Positions 9,341-21,551 of a stretch of DNA of 64,000 nt are shown here, in pieces. The position numbers and the translations under genes are program-made. The notes under the pieces were generated by a model. It was not told where the DNA came from, made no database searches, and saw nothing but the letters and a program-made list of their open reading frames with translations. How positions within the stretch are numbered: position 1 is the first letter of the stretch; the number at the start of each line of letters is the position of its first letter. This DNA is from Acanthaster planci (lineage: Eukaryota; Echinodermata; Asteroidea; Valvatida; Acanthasteridae), in assembly GCF_001949145.1 (NCBI RefSeq), contig NW_019091432.1, positions 549,096 to 613,095 on the forward strand, given 5' to 3'.

Positions 9341-12300
9341 GTGTGTTTTCTTATTTTGCTTGTGTGCATGCATAACTTAAATAGACTTTTGTCGAACATT
9401 TTGGCAAACTTTAAGTTTTATAATCTTTTCTTGAAAAGCACAAGCAATTTATCACCTTTGGTACGGTACCTATTTTCCACTATCCCAATATAAGAAGTAT
9501 CCTTAATTTGATGTTAATTTTTTGTTTTATAGGTGACCTCAACTTGTTTTTGAAATTCTACCTTTTATTGATCCTAAGTTGAAGAATACACAGTTACTTT
9601 TTATCACATATACACATTTATGTATTTGTCCAAAAATAGTCTCAATCCTCAGTGACATTTAATTTCAAACCTGTTTTTTTTTTATCCATTACGATTTTGA
9701 TTTATTATACATGTACTTTAGCTGATTGATCCAGCATACGGGATGTATGTGTGGCCATGTGCACCAGTTTTAGCCAAGTACGTATGGATGCGCAGGAAGT
9801 GGATTTGCGGAAAACGTGTATTGGAGGTATGTAACATGTGGGTCTGTGTTTAGCATGCTTGTTAGTTTGAAGGGCAAAGGTCACCGTGGTGGCAGGTGTG
9901 GGATCTTGCATTAAATGCTGATGATGTTGATGTGCAGATATTGAATCAGTGGAAATGTGTTTAGTATTGGAGATACATGTACATTTATGTACATGCAGTG
10001 TGTGGACAAATTGTTGAGGAATGAGGATGACTGTCTGTTTAGAGGGCAAGGGTCGCGGTGGTGATAGTTATGGAAATCTGGTGATGTTGATCGTGTTGGT
10101 CCTTCCCGAGCAATTCCCCTCCCCCCGCCTCACTTCCTTCACCCCTATTAGTGACAAAGATGAAGACTTTGGGCAAGATTCTTGAATGTTGTTAAGGCTG
10201 TGCATTCCACTCCCACACACAATGAGTACAGATTTCCTGACCTAGAAGCTCTCCTGGATGGGTCTAAAGACCAGTCTCTTTCTTCAATCTCTAATTTATG
10301 GAATGATCAGAGGAGACCACGGTGATGAAACGCAGAAAGCTTTTTCTGGAATAGCTGGGGTCCTCATTTTTGTTCTTCTCATGCATGCCATTATAAATCC
10401 AAAAAGAACACTTGAGTCTTGTGCCGTTTATTATTTCCTTGCCTTTTCTGAATTCTCAGTTGGATAATGAGAAATCAATCTTGTATTTCCATAGTTTTTA
10501 GAATTTCCTGATCTTTGTTTCCAAATTCCTTTTTCAACGAGTTTTTTTTTTTTTTCCTTATCTGTCAACCCCTGGGTGTCCCGGAATCGAGCAGCTAGGA
10601 GCAGGCACAAGCCTCCCTGGCATCGTGGCAGCATCTTGCGGTGCTATGGTCACGCTGACTGATCATTCAGGCCTTCCTCGTTGCCTTGACAACTGTCTCA
10701 AGTCCTGCCGGGCCAATGGGCTGGAGGGCAAGGTGGATCTTCTGGGACTCACATGGGGCGAGTTTTCCCCCACCATTTTCCAACTACCGCAATTTGACGT
10801 CATTCTGGCATCTGACTGCTTCTATGATTCAAGAGGTAGGTTTGTCTGTGATAGACTTGATTTTGAAGTGAAAGTGAAACAAGTGGGAGAACCTCTCGCA
10901 GGTAGTGTTGTATTTGAGTCCATCACAAGTCCCTGTAAGTCCATCACAAGTCCATCACAAGTCATTCAGTCTTAACCCAGTGCACAAGCCATTCACATGA
11001 ACTGTGATAATTCTTTTCTCATTGTTTACCCTGTTACTTATGACTGGCCTTGTGAAGGGACTTGTGACTGGCATTGTGAAGGGACGTGTGACTGGCATTG
11101 TGAAGGGACTTGTGACTGGCCTTGTGAAGGGACTTGTGACTGGCATTGTGAAGGGACTTTTGACTCGCCTTTTGAAGGGACTTATGACTGGCCTTATGAA
11201 GGGACTCGTGACTGGCCCAGTGAAGGGACTTGTGACTGGCCTTGTGAAGGCACTTGTGACTAGCCTTGTGAAAGTATATGTGACTGGCCTTGTGAAAGGA
11301 CTTGTGATGGACTAAATTCCAGCACTGCTCACAAGTCTCCAGATGTATGTCACCATCATAGCTGAATAGCAAATATTTACATACTTTGGTAACAAACCAC
11401 CTTAAGGGCGCCAGGCTCAGCAGCAGTGTTTCCTTTATGGTTGTGAATTTCCACAAGTGTTTCCACACCCAAAATGTGTTTGTAATAGAGGGTTTGTGTC
11501 ACCAGATGAGTGATTTATAAATCATGTTTATGGAAATTTTTTTAACATAGACATTGTTGAGGTAAAAAGAACCATTATTAGAGATTTAGTTTTTTCTTTT
11601 TCTGTCAAACCCCACTGTTGAATGTAGTGGACCATTCCAATTCAAATCGCGGTGGAGAATAGTACAATACAATGTTATGTACATTAATTATGCTTCAGTG
11701 ACTTTGATTCAAGGCACACCCATGTGTGTATGCTGATAGGCACTACCATTGCAGCCTGAGTGGTGTAAAGATGGGTAGTCCACCTGTGTGGTGAGGTACA
11801 AAATACTGAGTGTATTGTACCTAGGGCGTGGCCCTAAAGGAAAGCCAGTTTGGAAAACTGTTAATTTCATTTATTATTTTAATAAAAGTTTATTTTGTAT
11901 AAGAAAACTATGGAAAAGCTCAATTTTGAGATACATTTCAAAAAGAAAAGTTGGATTTTGGCAAGAATTTGATCATAAAAGTAAATTAACCCTGAGATAT
12001 ATGAAACTATTGGGAACAGCCAAACTAGGTTACTGTTATCACAAAAGGGGTTACATTCTGAATTACTTGGACATTGCTTTAAAGCGCTTTTTCCCTGAGG
12101 GGAATATAAATTCTTGTCGGTTCTGAGTGAACCATTTGTTGTGCATGAACGAGCCACAACTACAGGACGGTTCTGGGTGAACCAATCATTCCATCAGATT
12201 TGAGGTGACTCGGGCCTTTCAAGAGGGTTCTATCGCCCATCCTAGAATTTGCGTGAACGTATGCCCCTCAGACAGCCTAAAGATTGACCCCTGCTTCAGG

Positions 12301-15300
12301 CTCCTAAGTTAGAGATTTCACCGACCCAGGGAACTGGCAGCGACCTGGACACCTGTCAAGGACATGCGAGTTCTCAGGGCGTGGCCATCACTGTCACCCT
12401 TTGACTGATGGAAATGTGGTTTCCCAAGGGACCTAAATATTGACTGTACGGGTTATAAATATTTTTTCCCCTTTTTTATTTCTCGTGAAAATGGTCGTGG
12501 GGTGTACAACAAGGACTTTGATTTAAAGTTTTATGCACATAGGGATACTGCCATTATTTGAGGAAATTGGTGGTTGAAATCTGCAAAATAATAAGTATTT
12601 GAATCTAGTAAATAATTTTTTAAAATGGAAATTACAGGAGAGGTGAACTATTGGATGTCTTCCTTTTTTTTGCTCTGAAATATGTGATTTGATATTGTAT
12701 TCTTGTCGATATTCTGATCACGGTGCTACGTAGCCCTTCCATATTTCTCCGCTTTTTTTTTGGTTCGTTTAGACCCAAACTTGGCTGCCTACTGCTGTAC
12801 TGTTTAGAAGACTTTTCACTGTTGGTCCACTATGGGGAAAATGGACCCCCATGGTGTGACAGTTTGCAAGGATGCCATATTGCAGGCCAGTGCTTTTGTT
12901 CCACGGGCCGTGCACAAAGGACATTTCCCTGTGAAACAAAAGAACTGCCCTGAAAGATGGCTACTACGCAAAGCCTCTATAAGGAAACAAATATATGCTT
13001 GGCTTGCCCATTTCGTTTAAGACTGGAATGGCCATGATTGTGCCAATGTGGTGGTCTTAACAAATGCTTAAGACCAGTCAAGCACTTATTACCATTCATA
13101 AAATACCTCTTGAGTCATAAAGTCAAAACAAGTTCAAAAGTTACAAATTTCCAACGATTTTCATTACAATATAGCACTGTGTGTTCTTGCAAAGGTGTTA
13201 TTCCCTTTTGCAGTCAAAACACGGAAAACAAAATATCGGCTTTGACGTGAAAATAGACACTGATTTTTTTAAATTTCAATACAGAAACCACTCTTCGGTC
13301 TCGACGGCCTGTATACTGATACACATTACGAACAGGTTGTGGAGTTTTCAAGGCATGGCAAAATGTGAAGAACCATCAGGGAAACACCGCTAATGTGGCT
13401 GTAACTTTACTGGCTCCCAGCCTGTGCTGTGTTTGGTGCCGTTTTACTACTGCACAAGCAAGTCAAGTGGCTTCAAAAATATGCAAGTGGCTAAAGCTCT
13501 GGCTACTTTTCAGAATTTGTCAGCTGGAACCAACCTGTCAGCCTTTTGATACTTATTGCAAAGCAGCTGCAATGTTGCTGGTATCATTCATGTAGTCAGG
13601 TGCATACGTATGTTACCTTTTCATTTCAAACAGTTCTTGTTTGGGTTGCCCCCCCCCCCAAATGAATGACATACCAAGCTTAAATGGAATAAATTTGACA
13701 TGTTTTCCTGGCTCCTACCTTGTGTCTCAATAAAGTTTGATATTTGAACGAATCCAGGCGGGAACACACACGTATGTGCAAACTATAAATCCCTGACCGT
13801 TGGAAAGTCTGACTTGCCCTTTTGAGACTGAGCAATCCAATCCTACAGATGCATTGATCTTCTCCTTACTCAAGGTATGTCAGTGTCACTGACAATAAGC
13901 CACCAGTTGGAAGCCTCCAGTCCATGGTGATCAACCTAATACTGATTTCACTGTCAAAATGGGAACCTCCCCCTCCCCCGATTTTTGTACAGTGTCCCAA
14001 AATCTGATCACCACTCCATCAAGAGGTGCTTTGTACTTTCTTACAGATGCATTCATAAATCCCAAATAAAAATGTCCTCGATTTGATTTTACTTTTGGGG
14101 TTTGTGCCTTTGTGGTGGGGCTTTTGCCTTATTTTTCAAACTTTTTAGTTTTAGTTTTCATCATTGATATTCTATGAGCACTGGTGCGACAGTTGGCGTC
14201 AATTGCTTTTTGAAAATGGCTCATCTTCATCTTGCACTGCCGTGACTGGTGAATGTACATGTATGGAGTTAGTCTCCACATGACACTGCAACATTATCTC
14301 CAAATGACACTGCAACATTATAATTGCTACAAATGAGCCAGGTTGTAGTGTGTTGGGAGCCCAGATTTCAAAGCAATCCACTTTACATTTAATGGAATAT
14401 GTCCAGCAGTTGTTACTGTGGAATCAATGAACTAGCCTTGCCAAACTGTACAAACTCTGAATGGATGTACATACACGTATGCAGTGCGGGTGCTTTTGTA
14501 ACTGCACGCCCTTGTATATAGTACTTTGATGAGTTGTGTAACAACAGAAAGGTGAATGTTCACTTATTAATGTACGGTTGTGATCAAACCTTACCTTGTT
14601 TTTGTCTCTCTGTAACCCGATCTGTGGTCATTGACATGGTGAAAATTTGGTCGGGTCATCAAACTTGAGATCCCTTCAGTGAGGCGTTTCTGGAGCCTCT
14701 CAAACACTGATTCTGTCTCTTGATTGGCTGAAAAGTTTTTCTTTTCCGCGAGCTGGCTGCAAACAAACCTGGACAAGCTGAGAGACTGCTGTTCTCATAG
14801 CAACCAAAGTACCGTAGACAAGTCGACGTGTACGTAAAAAAAAAAACACTTTTGCATATTGCGAGGTTGATGTTCTTCATCCTGAGCTGGCAAAAGTGCA
14901 TCTTGTTGCTTATAATTATCTTAATGCGCCGTGGAGCTGCTGTTGAGCTGGTCGCACTAAAGAGCTTGGGGCAGGAAAGTGCTATATGTGCCACGAAATG
15001 TCAAAACTATTTTGTGCATTTCAAGGTGAACGTTCTTGATTCAGATCGGAGAGAAAAGGTTTTGTTATGAGGTACAGAAATGACTGCAGAATCCTTGTTT
15101 TTGGTCTTTTCCCCCCAGTTTTGGGTGGTGTCTAGGCTGGGAATGATTGGGGATAAAGAGGCGGGGCAAGGAATCTTTTGGAAGATGGGAATTCTCATTC
15201 AGATAAATAAAACTGGCTGATACTTGCTGTATAAGCAAGACAGTGATAGGACATTTTCAACAACACCAGCCCTAGACTCTTCCCGCTGCAATGTTAGTCA

Positions 15301-18300
15301 CGCCACTCATCCCTCCGACCTGCCACGTCTGAATATAGTAACTATTCCCAAAGCCAATTCCAAGATGCACTCTACAAGTTTCTCTGCAAGCGCCGCTCTG
15401 CTGTGCAATTCTTCATCCTGTTTTTCCAGATGGTTACAATATGCCCCAATTGAAGCGCAATGTGTAATGAACAATCCCCTTTCTCACTGACAGGGACACA
15501 CCTTTTTGTTTTATGCACCTCGATTTTTCATTTCTTTTTTTTTTACCAGTAACCGTCACCTTGAGTGGCCACTGATAGGACAACACAGCGCCAAAGACGA
15601 GGGAAGACATATGAAACAAAGCAATAAACAATGTGATTTTTCTAATCTAAAATGTTCTTCCCCACAAAGTCTATGTACAGATATAAACTAAACAGTAGGG
15701 ATATTCATTTCTTTTTTACCCGAGAAAACCATGCAGTGTGCAACTGTTTTGCCAAGTGCCCAGCAAAGACAATTATTCCACAATATGCAAAATAAACTGG
15801 GGTAATTAAATAAACACGCCAAACACAACACAACACAACAAATTACAGAAATAATACATACACATATCATAAAATGACAGTTTCAGAAATCAGTTTCAAT
15901 TCTCTGCATTGAAAAAAAAACAGTCTGCAGCGTGGCTGGCAGTGCATATATTGTGCATTACAATATGAACCCTATAACATTTAATCGTTCATTCTCCCAT
16001 TTTTTGCATTGAAAAAAAAATAGAACAGTGACATTTCCTCAGGGTCCAGGTTTAATGCAGGGAAATACAAACATGAACCGCTCCAACTGAGATGGAAATT
16101 TCACCGCCCAGAATATCTCTGCCAGTGTACCTTTCTGATATCGTCTCACCTCCCATACTGTTAAAAAAAAAAAGAAAAAAAAAGAAATATAGTGCAGCGA
16201 ACAAATTGAAATGGTGGTGAGGGCGCCCGATTGAGTGCAGCCTTATTGCTTTCCCTCTGCCTTGAAACCCGTCTATGATTTGGCGGATAATGCGATAAGG
16301 TTGGGGGTTCCAATTGTAGACGTTTATTAGCTGATGCTGGCATGTTGTTTACAAGCATCGGTTGTTTCATTGTAGTTGGGGGGGAGGAGACAGAGTGAGA
16401 TAATTCATTGACGCCAATTTTATTTCTGATCCAAAGACTCGGTCTGTCTCTCTTCTCGAGTGTGGGCTGAGATAACACCAAATTCGTGGAATGCGTAAAA
16501 AGTATGCATACACGATGCGGGGATAATTGAATTGATTTTTTTTTTCATTTAGAAGTGCATCTCTTGAGGCAATAGAATATCCCAGGTCTTTGCTGAAAAA
16601 CGAGACTCATTTGAAGAGCAAAACTGATTGTTTTTAATGAGAAACCAATATATCAGAGAAATCTGAGTGCCTTTCATTTGTGAGTAGAGATCTTAGCTTT
16701 CACTACAGTATACATCCTGAAGTTCGCGTTCTGTGTCAAATGTTTGTTAGTGCTGTGCTGATTTTTCTTAAATAATCAAATACTTATTTTTGAAATTGAA
16801 CATTCAGACGTAAAATCAATTAAATAAAAGAGTGACAAATGCAATCAGTTGGTTACAAATGAGCATTGTAAAAGCATATGTCACATTGTTATGACCAATC
16901 CAGCTGAATGTAATCCAACAATAAGGCCAAAAATAACTTTTCCTAGCTTCAAGTTATTCCCTTTTTTTTTGCTTTCGTAAAAACATTTACACATTGTGTT
17001 GTATTTTGTGGGAATTTTTGAATATTCAGTTATTCCAGTTGACTCAACCTGTAATGTTTTGAGTGGTAATCATTATGCGGGAGATTGTGTTCAGACTACG
17101 GGAACCCTCTGGGAGAGCTCAGGTCGATTGAATTGGATTTCCATTGACGTAATCAGGCAGATTTTTTCTTTTGCCATTTATTGCCTTCGAGATAGGAAGG
17201 GGGTGGTTCGGAGGGTAATGGTCTAATCCTCAGAGTACTGCTGTTGAAAACGGAATTGATAAAAATAGGCTGGGCGCCGGACGTGCATGTAATTCCAGTG
17301 TTTAGAGTTGAAATAATCTTGGAAGGAAAACGGAAGAGACAGAAATCAAAGACTTCTGCAGAGTTACTCAAAAATCAATTCAGTCACAGTATTCAAACAT
17401 TCTTTATTGACAGTCGGTGTTCAGCTACACTGTACTTCCAGCCACACACACATATTTTACATACGTGCATGGAGCCCGTACACGGTGCACGATGGACTCT
17501 TTGGCTTTATTTTTGTTTACCGAGACATGTCCCCGGTCCCCCCCCCGCTCCCCCCTTTTTCTGTGGTTGGTAAAGCCAAAATGGATTTGAGCGTATTGGC
17601 AAACTTTTCTGAATAGCACTGAAAAACGGAAGACAAACAATACAGGAAGTTTAAATGCACCATTTCATGTAATTTACCCCACATGCTAGCACACGATCAT
17701 AAATTATAAGACATACACATACCGGGTACATCTGCGTCACGGAAAGCGCCCCCAGTGTAATATTGTTGTTCTGCAACACCCCCTCCACTCTTTGAACTTC
17801 CAAAACCGTGCAAATAGAGAATTGTGGTCCTTCCTCATACTCCATTTTCGCCAGCATGGATGTACATGTACGCCATGGCTCCTTCAACGCTGACATATTC
17901 CGGGCGCATATGATAGAAAAGTTGAGGCATAAGTTTGACAAAAGGGTGTTTTGTAATGGAGCATTTGGTTTTTACCCAGTCTTGTTGGGGGTTGTATCCT
18001 TCTATCTCTACCCAGCTGTGCTCTGTTACATCAAGGAAGTAGCCCTTACCCCTTGAAATAGCAGCAGTAAAAACAATTTCAAAAATACAAGGTATTTTTG
18101 CTGGTCTTTATAGACGGCATAACTTAAAAAGTTATTGCAGAGAAGATATGTTTCTTTTTTCTATCAGATTTTGAGAACATCATGGCAACATTACATTTCT
18201 TCTTAGACAGAAACAGTGATGCAAAGTGTTGGACAACCTATCAAGAGAGAAGGTAAGACAATTGGTTTCATTTATGCCCGTCGGTGTTTTACAACACGTC

Positions 18301-19485
18301 TTTCGCACTTTATGGAACCAGATGTCAATTTGGACCAGATCATGGATTGTATTGGTATGCCAGGAAGTAAATTGGCAGACATTTTTGCAAGTGTTGGGAC
18401 CATGTTGTAACAGACTGTTAGTAACGATTATCGATGAAGATATAGAAACCAAACTATATACTGAGCTCTGAATGAGCTGTAGTCACCTAGGCCCTGCCCC
18501 GTGCTCACCTCACCCCCTCCCCCCATTCTCTCGTTAGAACTGACGTCAGTTGGACAAGCTGTATGTAGCTCAGAATCTTTTCCCACTGGGATGTTATCCA
18601 TGGTAGTTAATTCTTAAAATGATGGTTTATTCATTTGACCTGGACGTCCGGATGCAGAAGAAGGGAAAGAGTTTTAAGGATTCTCGTAATTCACTTGCCA
18701 GAAGTGACTGATGAAGGGGAGAAAGTAGCCTTATTTCCTCCTGTCCTTAACAAAATTACATGAACCTGTAAAGTACATGGTTAACCGAGAAGTTTGAAAT
18801 ATTTAGTCTATGCTGGTGGTTGTGTAGAACAGCTGTGAAGTTACCCCACACTTTTTACATTAGACCCAGTGATAATGAGTGATTACCTTTTACCACGTTT
18901 CACTACATCCACAAAATGAATTCATTCAAAAGTATCACATTTCAACATTTTGGGTTCAGTTAACTCTACATTAAATTTTGAAGGATGCTATTGGAAGTGT
19001 GGGGGAAAAGACGCGAATTACACATTGCCTGGTTAAACTCTGAAAGAGAGAGTAAATGTTTCAGCCTTTTGTCCTCTTTCTCACTCTCAGCACCTTGCGG
19101 GTGAGACCGTGGTCGTACTTTCAAGTTGGGATCAGTTCGATTGAATAGCTGTTAGAGAAACTGCTTCAGGTTGTAGTTTAATTACTCACAGGAGATCGCC
19201 CAAGAGGAGGATATGGACCAGGGAAAAATACAGTTCAGGTCAATTTTCTATCTGATCAAGCAAAACTAGATTTACTTAGGTTTGGTTTACATGCTCCCAC
19301 GTGCCGTATGCATCCTGTCTTTCAGTTCGGATCGAAGTATCGAGCATCTCTTACTGAAGTGGGGTCTGCATTGCCTCCACATTCCCTTGGGGACATTTGG
19401 GGCCGAGGGTCCCGATATTGCTGGTTCCAACCTGCCCAGTAGCCACACCATCCAGCTCTTGGAGATCACCAAGGAAACAGCATAA
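9242..19485 (+). CDS. METTL23: METTL23 orthologue, five-exon class I methyltransferase (whole gene span)
   Basis: Five exons (9242-9340, 9722-9826, 10595-10835, 18168-18252, 19326-19485) join to 690 nt, giving 229 residues plus stop. The product resembles METTL23 throughout. It has an N-terminal beta segment ending IRIPE, then DPAYGMYVWPC (residues 36-46), SAM motif I LELGAGTSLPG (67-77), an acidic Asp91 after strand 2, LTWGEF (120-125), DVILASDCFYD (136-146), WTTYQER (near 170-176) and a C-terminal HTIQLLEI segment. METTL23 is a seven-beta-strand SAM-dependent protein methyltransferase. The mammalian protein is reported in nucleus and cytoplasm, acting on histone H3 arginine. The substrate here is inferred from the family only. 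The human protein in common use is 190 residues and starts at the MYVWPC Met; this model keeps a conserved upstream exon. The start at 9242 is the first ATG in frame, but an upstream exon could splice in at 9211/9212 (TTTCAG). No disabling change is seen. Confidence 0.93.
9722..9826 (+). CDS. METTL23: METTL23 exon 2
   Basis: The exon is 105 nt, 35 codons, phase 0 on both sides. The acceptor is TTTAG|CTG and the donor is GAG|GTATGT. It encodes LIDPAYGMYVWPC through GKRVLE, which is the WP signature helix and the start of SAM motif I. The intron before it (9341-9721) is 381 nt. Confidence 0.92.
10595..10835 (+). CDS. METTL23: METTL23 exon 3, SAM-binding core
   Basis: The exon is 241 nt, from acceptor GAGCAG|CTAGGA to donor AAGAG|GTAGGT, leaving phase 1. 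It completes motif I (LGAGTSLPG) and encodes the strand-2 acidic residue (TDHS), the LTWGEF strand and the post-motif IV strand DVILASDCFYDSR. A strong pyrimidine tract (10540-10558) lies upstream. The open frame runs on past 10835 as intron read-through and should not be annotated as coding. Confidence 0.93.
10836..18167 (+). other. METTL23 intron 3 (7.3 kb)
   Basis: This is a long GT-AG intron. It holds a 24-bp minisatellite at its start (11038-11308), a 22-bp near-tandem duplication ending in ACACTGCAACATTAT near 14280-14322, an A/C-rich CAACA stretch near 15825-15842 and several A or T runs. I see no further METTL23 coding sequence in it. A weak LINE-C-terminus-like open stretch near 15290-15440 is discussed under findings. 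Confidence 0.8.
11038..11308. repeat. 24-bp minisatellite, about 11 copies
   Basis: The unit is close to GTGAAGGGACTTGTGACTGGCC plus two bases, repeated about 11 times with point changes. Because 24 is divisible by three, several frames stay open on both strands, giving artificial repeats such as GLVTGLVK on + and SLHKASHK on -. Related GTCCATCACAAGT units occur at 10916-10972, just before it, and may be older copies. It lies about 200 bp inside METTL23 intron 3. Confidence 0.92.
18168..18252 (+). CDS. METTL23: METTL23 exon 4
   Basis: The exon is 85 nt between CTATCAG| and |GTAAGA. The split codon G|AT restores Asp149. It then encodes FENIMATLHFFLD and WTTYQER, matching the DFEDILATIYFL and LWSTYQVR segments of vertebrate METTL23. 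Phase fits exactly on both sides (1 in, 2 out). It lies 7.3 kb from exon 3 and is easily missed by gene finders. Confidence 0.92.
19326..19485 (+). CDS. METTL23: METTL23 exon 5, C-terminus and stop
   Basis: The exon is 160 nt after acceptor CTTTCAG|, completing AG|T (Ser). It encodes a helix SIEHLLLKWGLHCLHIPL and a final strand HTIQLLEITKETA, ending in TAA at 19483-19485. It aligns with the vertebrate KWDMKCVHIPL and HTVEMLVI segments. No canonical AATAAA was seen close downstream. ATTAAA at 20553-20558 is one possible but distant polyadenylation signal. Confidence 0.92.
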
Positions 19486-19755
19486 ATTTCCGGTGAACAC
19501 CCCCACCATCCGAAGTGAACCCACCCAAGTTGTGGCCGCACTATGGATCGTGTTTATGCGCGGCAGCGCCTGTAGGGAGGACTTTATGTTGACAATGGAG
19601 GGGAAGTCGACAGTCTGTGACGTCACACCCTCCCTGTCAACAAAAATACCCGATGTGGTAACTGACTTGTAATATCCGCCCGATGGGCATGGTTTGTGCC
19701 CGCTGATGGTTGGAAGTGCATGGTAAACAAGAAAAAGCAGAATAGTAATGCACAT
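19351..19755 (-). other. Antisense open frame overlapping METTL23 exon 5
   Basis: This is a 134-codon frame opposite the 3' end of METTL23. It starts with a hydrophobic stretch MCITILLFLVYHALPTISG that looks like a signal peptide, followed by a Cys-containing segment. The last 45 codons lie directly antisense to METTL23 exon 5. No family is recognised and no splice or polyadenylation evidence supports it. It may be chance. Confidence 0.2.
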
Positions 19756-20833
19756 GCTTGCTTTACTGCATCTGAGGAGTTCAACAACGACAAAACGTGG
19801 AACTCCTCACACAATTTGGTCCACTTCATCAAAACGGGACATGCGAAGTCCTAGTTATTATTGGGCAGTCACTTGAACAGGCTGTTTGGATGGCTTTTGA
19901 TCTGTGCCCACGTCCATCCGTGTAATGCTGTACAATTTACTAATTGTCTAGATTCCCCCCCCCCCATTTCAATTTCCTTCCGCTGCAGAAGCAGTGTAGT
20001 GATTTCCTGTGTACCGTGCAGGTATAAACGGGCATACATACCAAGCAGCAGTTGTGCCAATTGGGCCTGTTGGATTTCACCTCACCGTTTTACCAGGTGC
20101 CCTCTTCAGGGTTTCCCCAGGACATTTAGTTGGTTTGCCTCTAGAATGTACTCTGTTTTTATGTTTTTTTTCCTGGGTCGCCGTTACTGAATGCAACGGG
20201 GCTTTTGTAGGGTCTCGGGCCATGTGATGTTCATGGGACATGCAATGTGGCTTATTTGGATCTTTTGTATTTTCGCGAGTGGTTTTAGGCGTTTATCAAA
20301 AACTTGCTCAAAGATGTTTTTATCCAAATTATCCCGTGTTGATGAAATATCGGGAATGGACATGCTGCTGTCATTGTGATTCGCATACAGTGTCATGGAC
20401 CTGTTGTAGGGTTCAACTCAGCAAAACTAATTCAGGATAATTATTATGTCACCATTGGCCTGTATATGCTACTTCACATTTGGCCTTCCCTCAGCACGTA
20501 CACTCTTCATCATGGGGCAGCTGTAGAAATGACGAGTCGAGGTGGTAACGACATTAAAATGAAGTAGTATCGCTTCTGGCAAAATGGCAAGAATTTTTAG
20601 AGGCCTGTGCAAGGTGTCTATTTAAAATCGGCCTGTATGCTCCCCCTCCCCATTGTTGACTCAAATCCTCACTTTCCCCCGCTGGAACAAGAACCGAGAA
20701 TTTGTCGAAACAGCGACGAAATTGCATTGAAGTAACAGCCTGTGACAAGATATATCTACGTGTCTTGTACAGAGCAAACAAGACACGTGCATGTACAAGA
20801 TAGTGACAGAGCCTTTGTTCTGTAAATTGCATG
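19486..20833. other. METTL23 3' untranslated region and intergenic
   Basis: The 3' UTR end is not determined. Apart from the antisense open frame above I see no gene. Confidence 0.4.
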
Positions 20834-21542
20834 GGGTGCGTATCGTAAGTCCGACGCCTCAAAAGTCCGAATTTTCGGACTTAAGAGGTGTCGGATGAAT
20901 GAGGCGTCGGATTATGAGCAATTTTTTTTCAGCCTCGTAGCTACGACGCCTCGAAGGTCCGACACCTCAAAAATCCGACGTCAGACCAACGAGGTGTCGG
21001 ACTTAATATGAAGCGTCAGTGTGATTGACTGTGAAACATGGAGGAGTGCGGGCCTGCGCAACGCGTCGCCCGCGAGCGAGATTCAACTTTATTCCCAACT
21101 CGTGCCCACGGTACTGACCGTATTAGGAAAACTAAATCAAGCAGATTACCTGCACAGTTTGTACACTGGTCCAGTATTTGTTTAATCCAAAATACCACTA
21201 CGTGTAAGAATGATGTATGATACTTCGCTAAATATAAAAAGCATTTACTCGACTGTAATACGTTTGAAATCTTAAAAATGTTTGTATGTGTCATAAATAG
21301 TACACCATACTTGACACCGGGAACCAGTCTTGTTCCTAGCGCCGTCTTTATACGCTCGTAACGAACGTCAAATCAAACGTCCATCGATCTTTTAAACGCA
21401 TTTGTCGGACCCATGAGACGTCGGTCTTATGAGGCTTCAGTCTTATGAGGCGTCGGATTTATGGACTTTTTTACATGCTTTTTTCGGACTTATGAGGCGT
21501 CGGCATTATGGGGCGTCGTCGGACTTACGAGCTGACCCCTGT
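20834..21542. mobile_element. 709-bp foldback element built from GTCCGACGCCTCA modules
   Basis: The flanks carry a perfect 9-bp direct duplication AATTGCATG (20825-20833 and 21543-21551). Both ends read inward as GGGGT then CGTAAGTCCGACG. Inside, both ends are tiled with variants of the module TAAGTCCGACGCCTCAT in both orientations (for example 20847-20910, 20950-21003 and 21405-21530), around a unique core of about 400 bp. The core has no convincing coding frame. A 9-bp duplication with modular subterminal repeats fits a Mutator-like or other foldback DNA transposon. Confidence 0.85.
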
Positions 21543-21551
21543 AATTGCATG

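Noticed and set aside
11034-11468. 144-codon and 103-codon repeat proteins (SLHKASHK, GLVTGLVK)
   Set aside because: They arise because the 24-bp minisatellite is divisible by three, leaving both strands open; the array lies in an intron.
12121-12180. Repeated GGTTCTGNGTGAACC hairpin words
   Set aside because: The arms are only 5 bp and two copies is too few to claim a regulatory site.
16161-16481. 106-codon - strand frame in METTL23 intron 3
   Set aside because: No recognisable domain; the end is poly-A/T derived (LFFSFFF).
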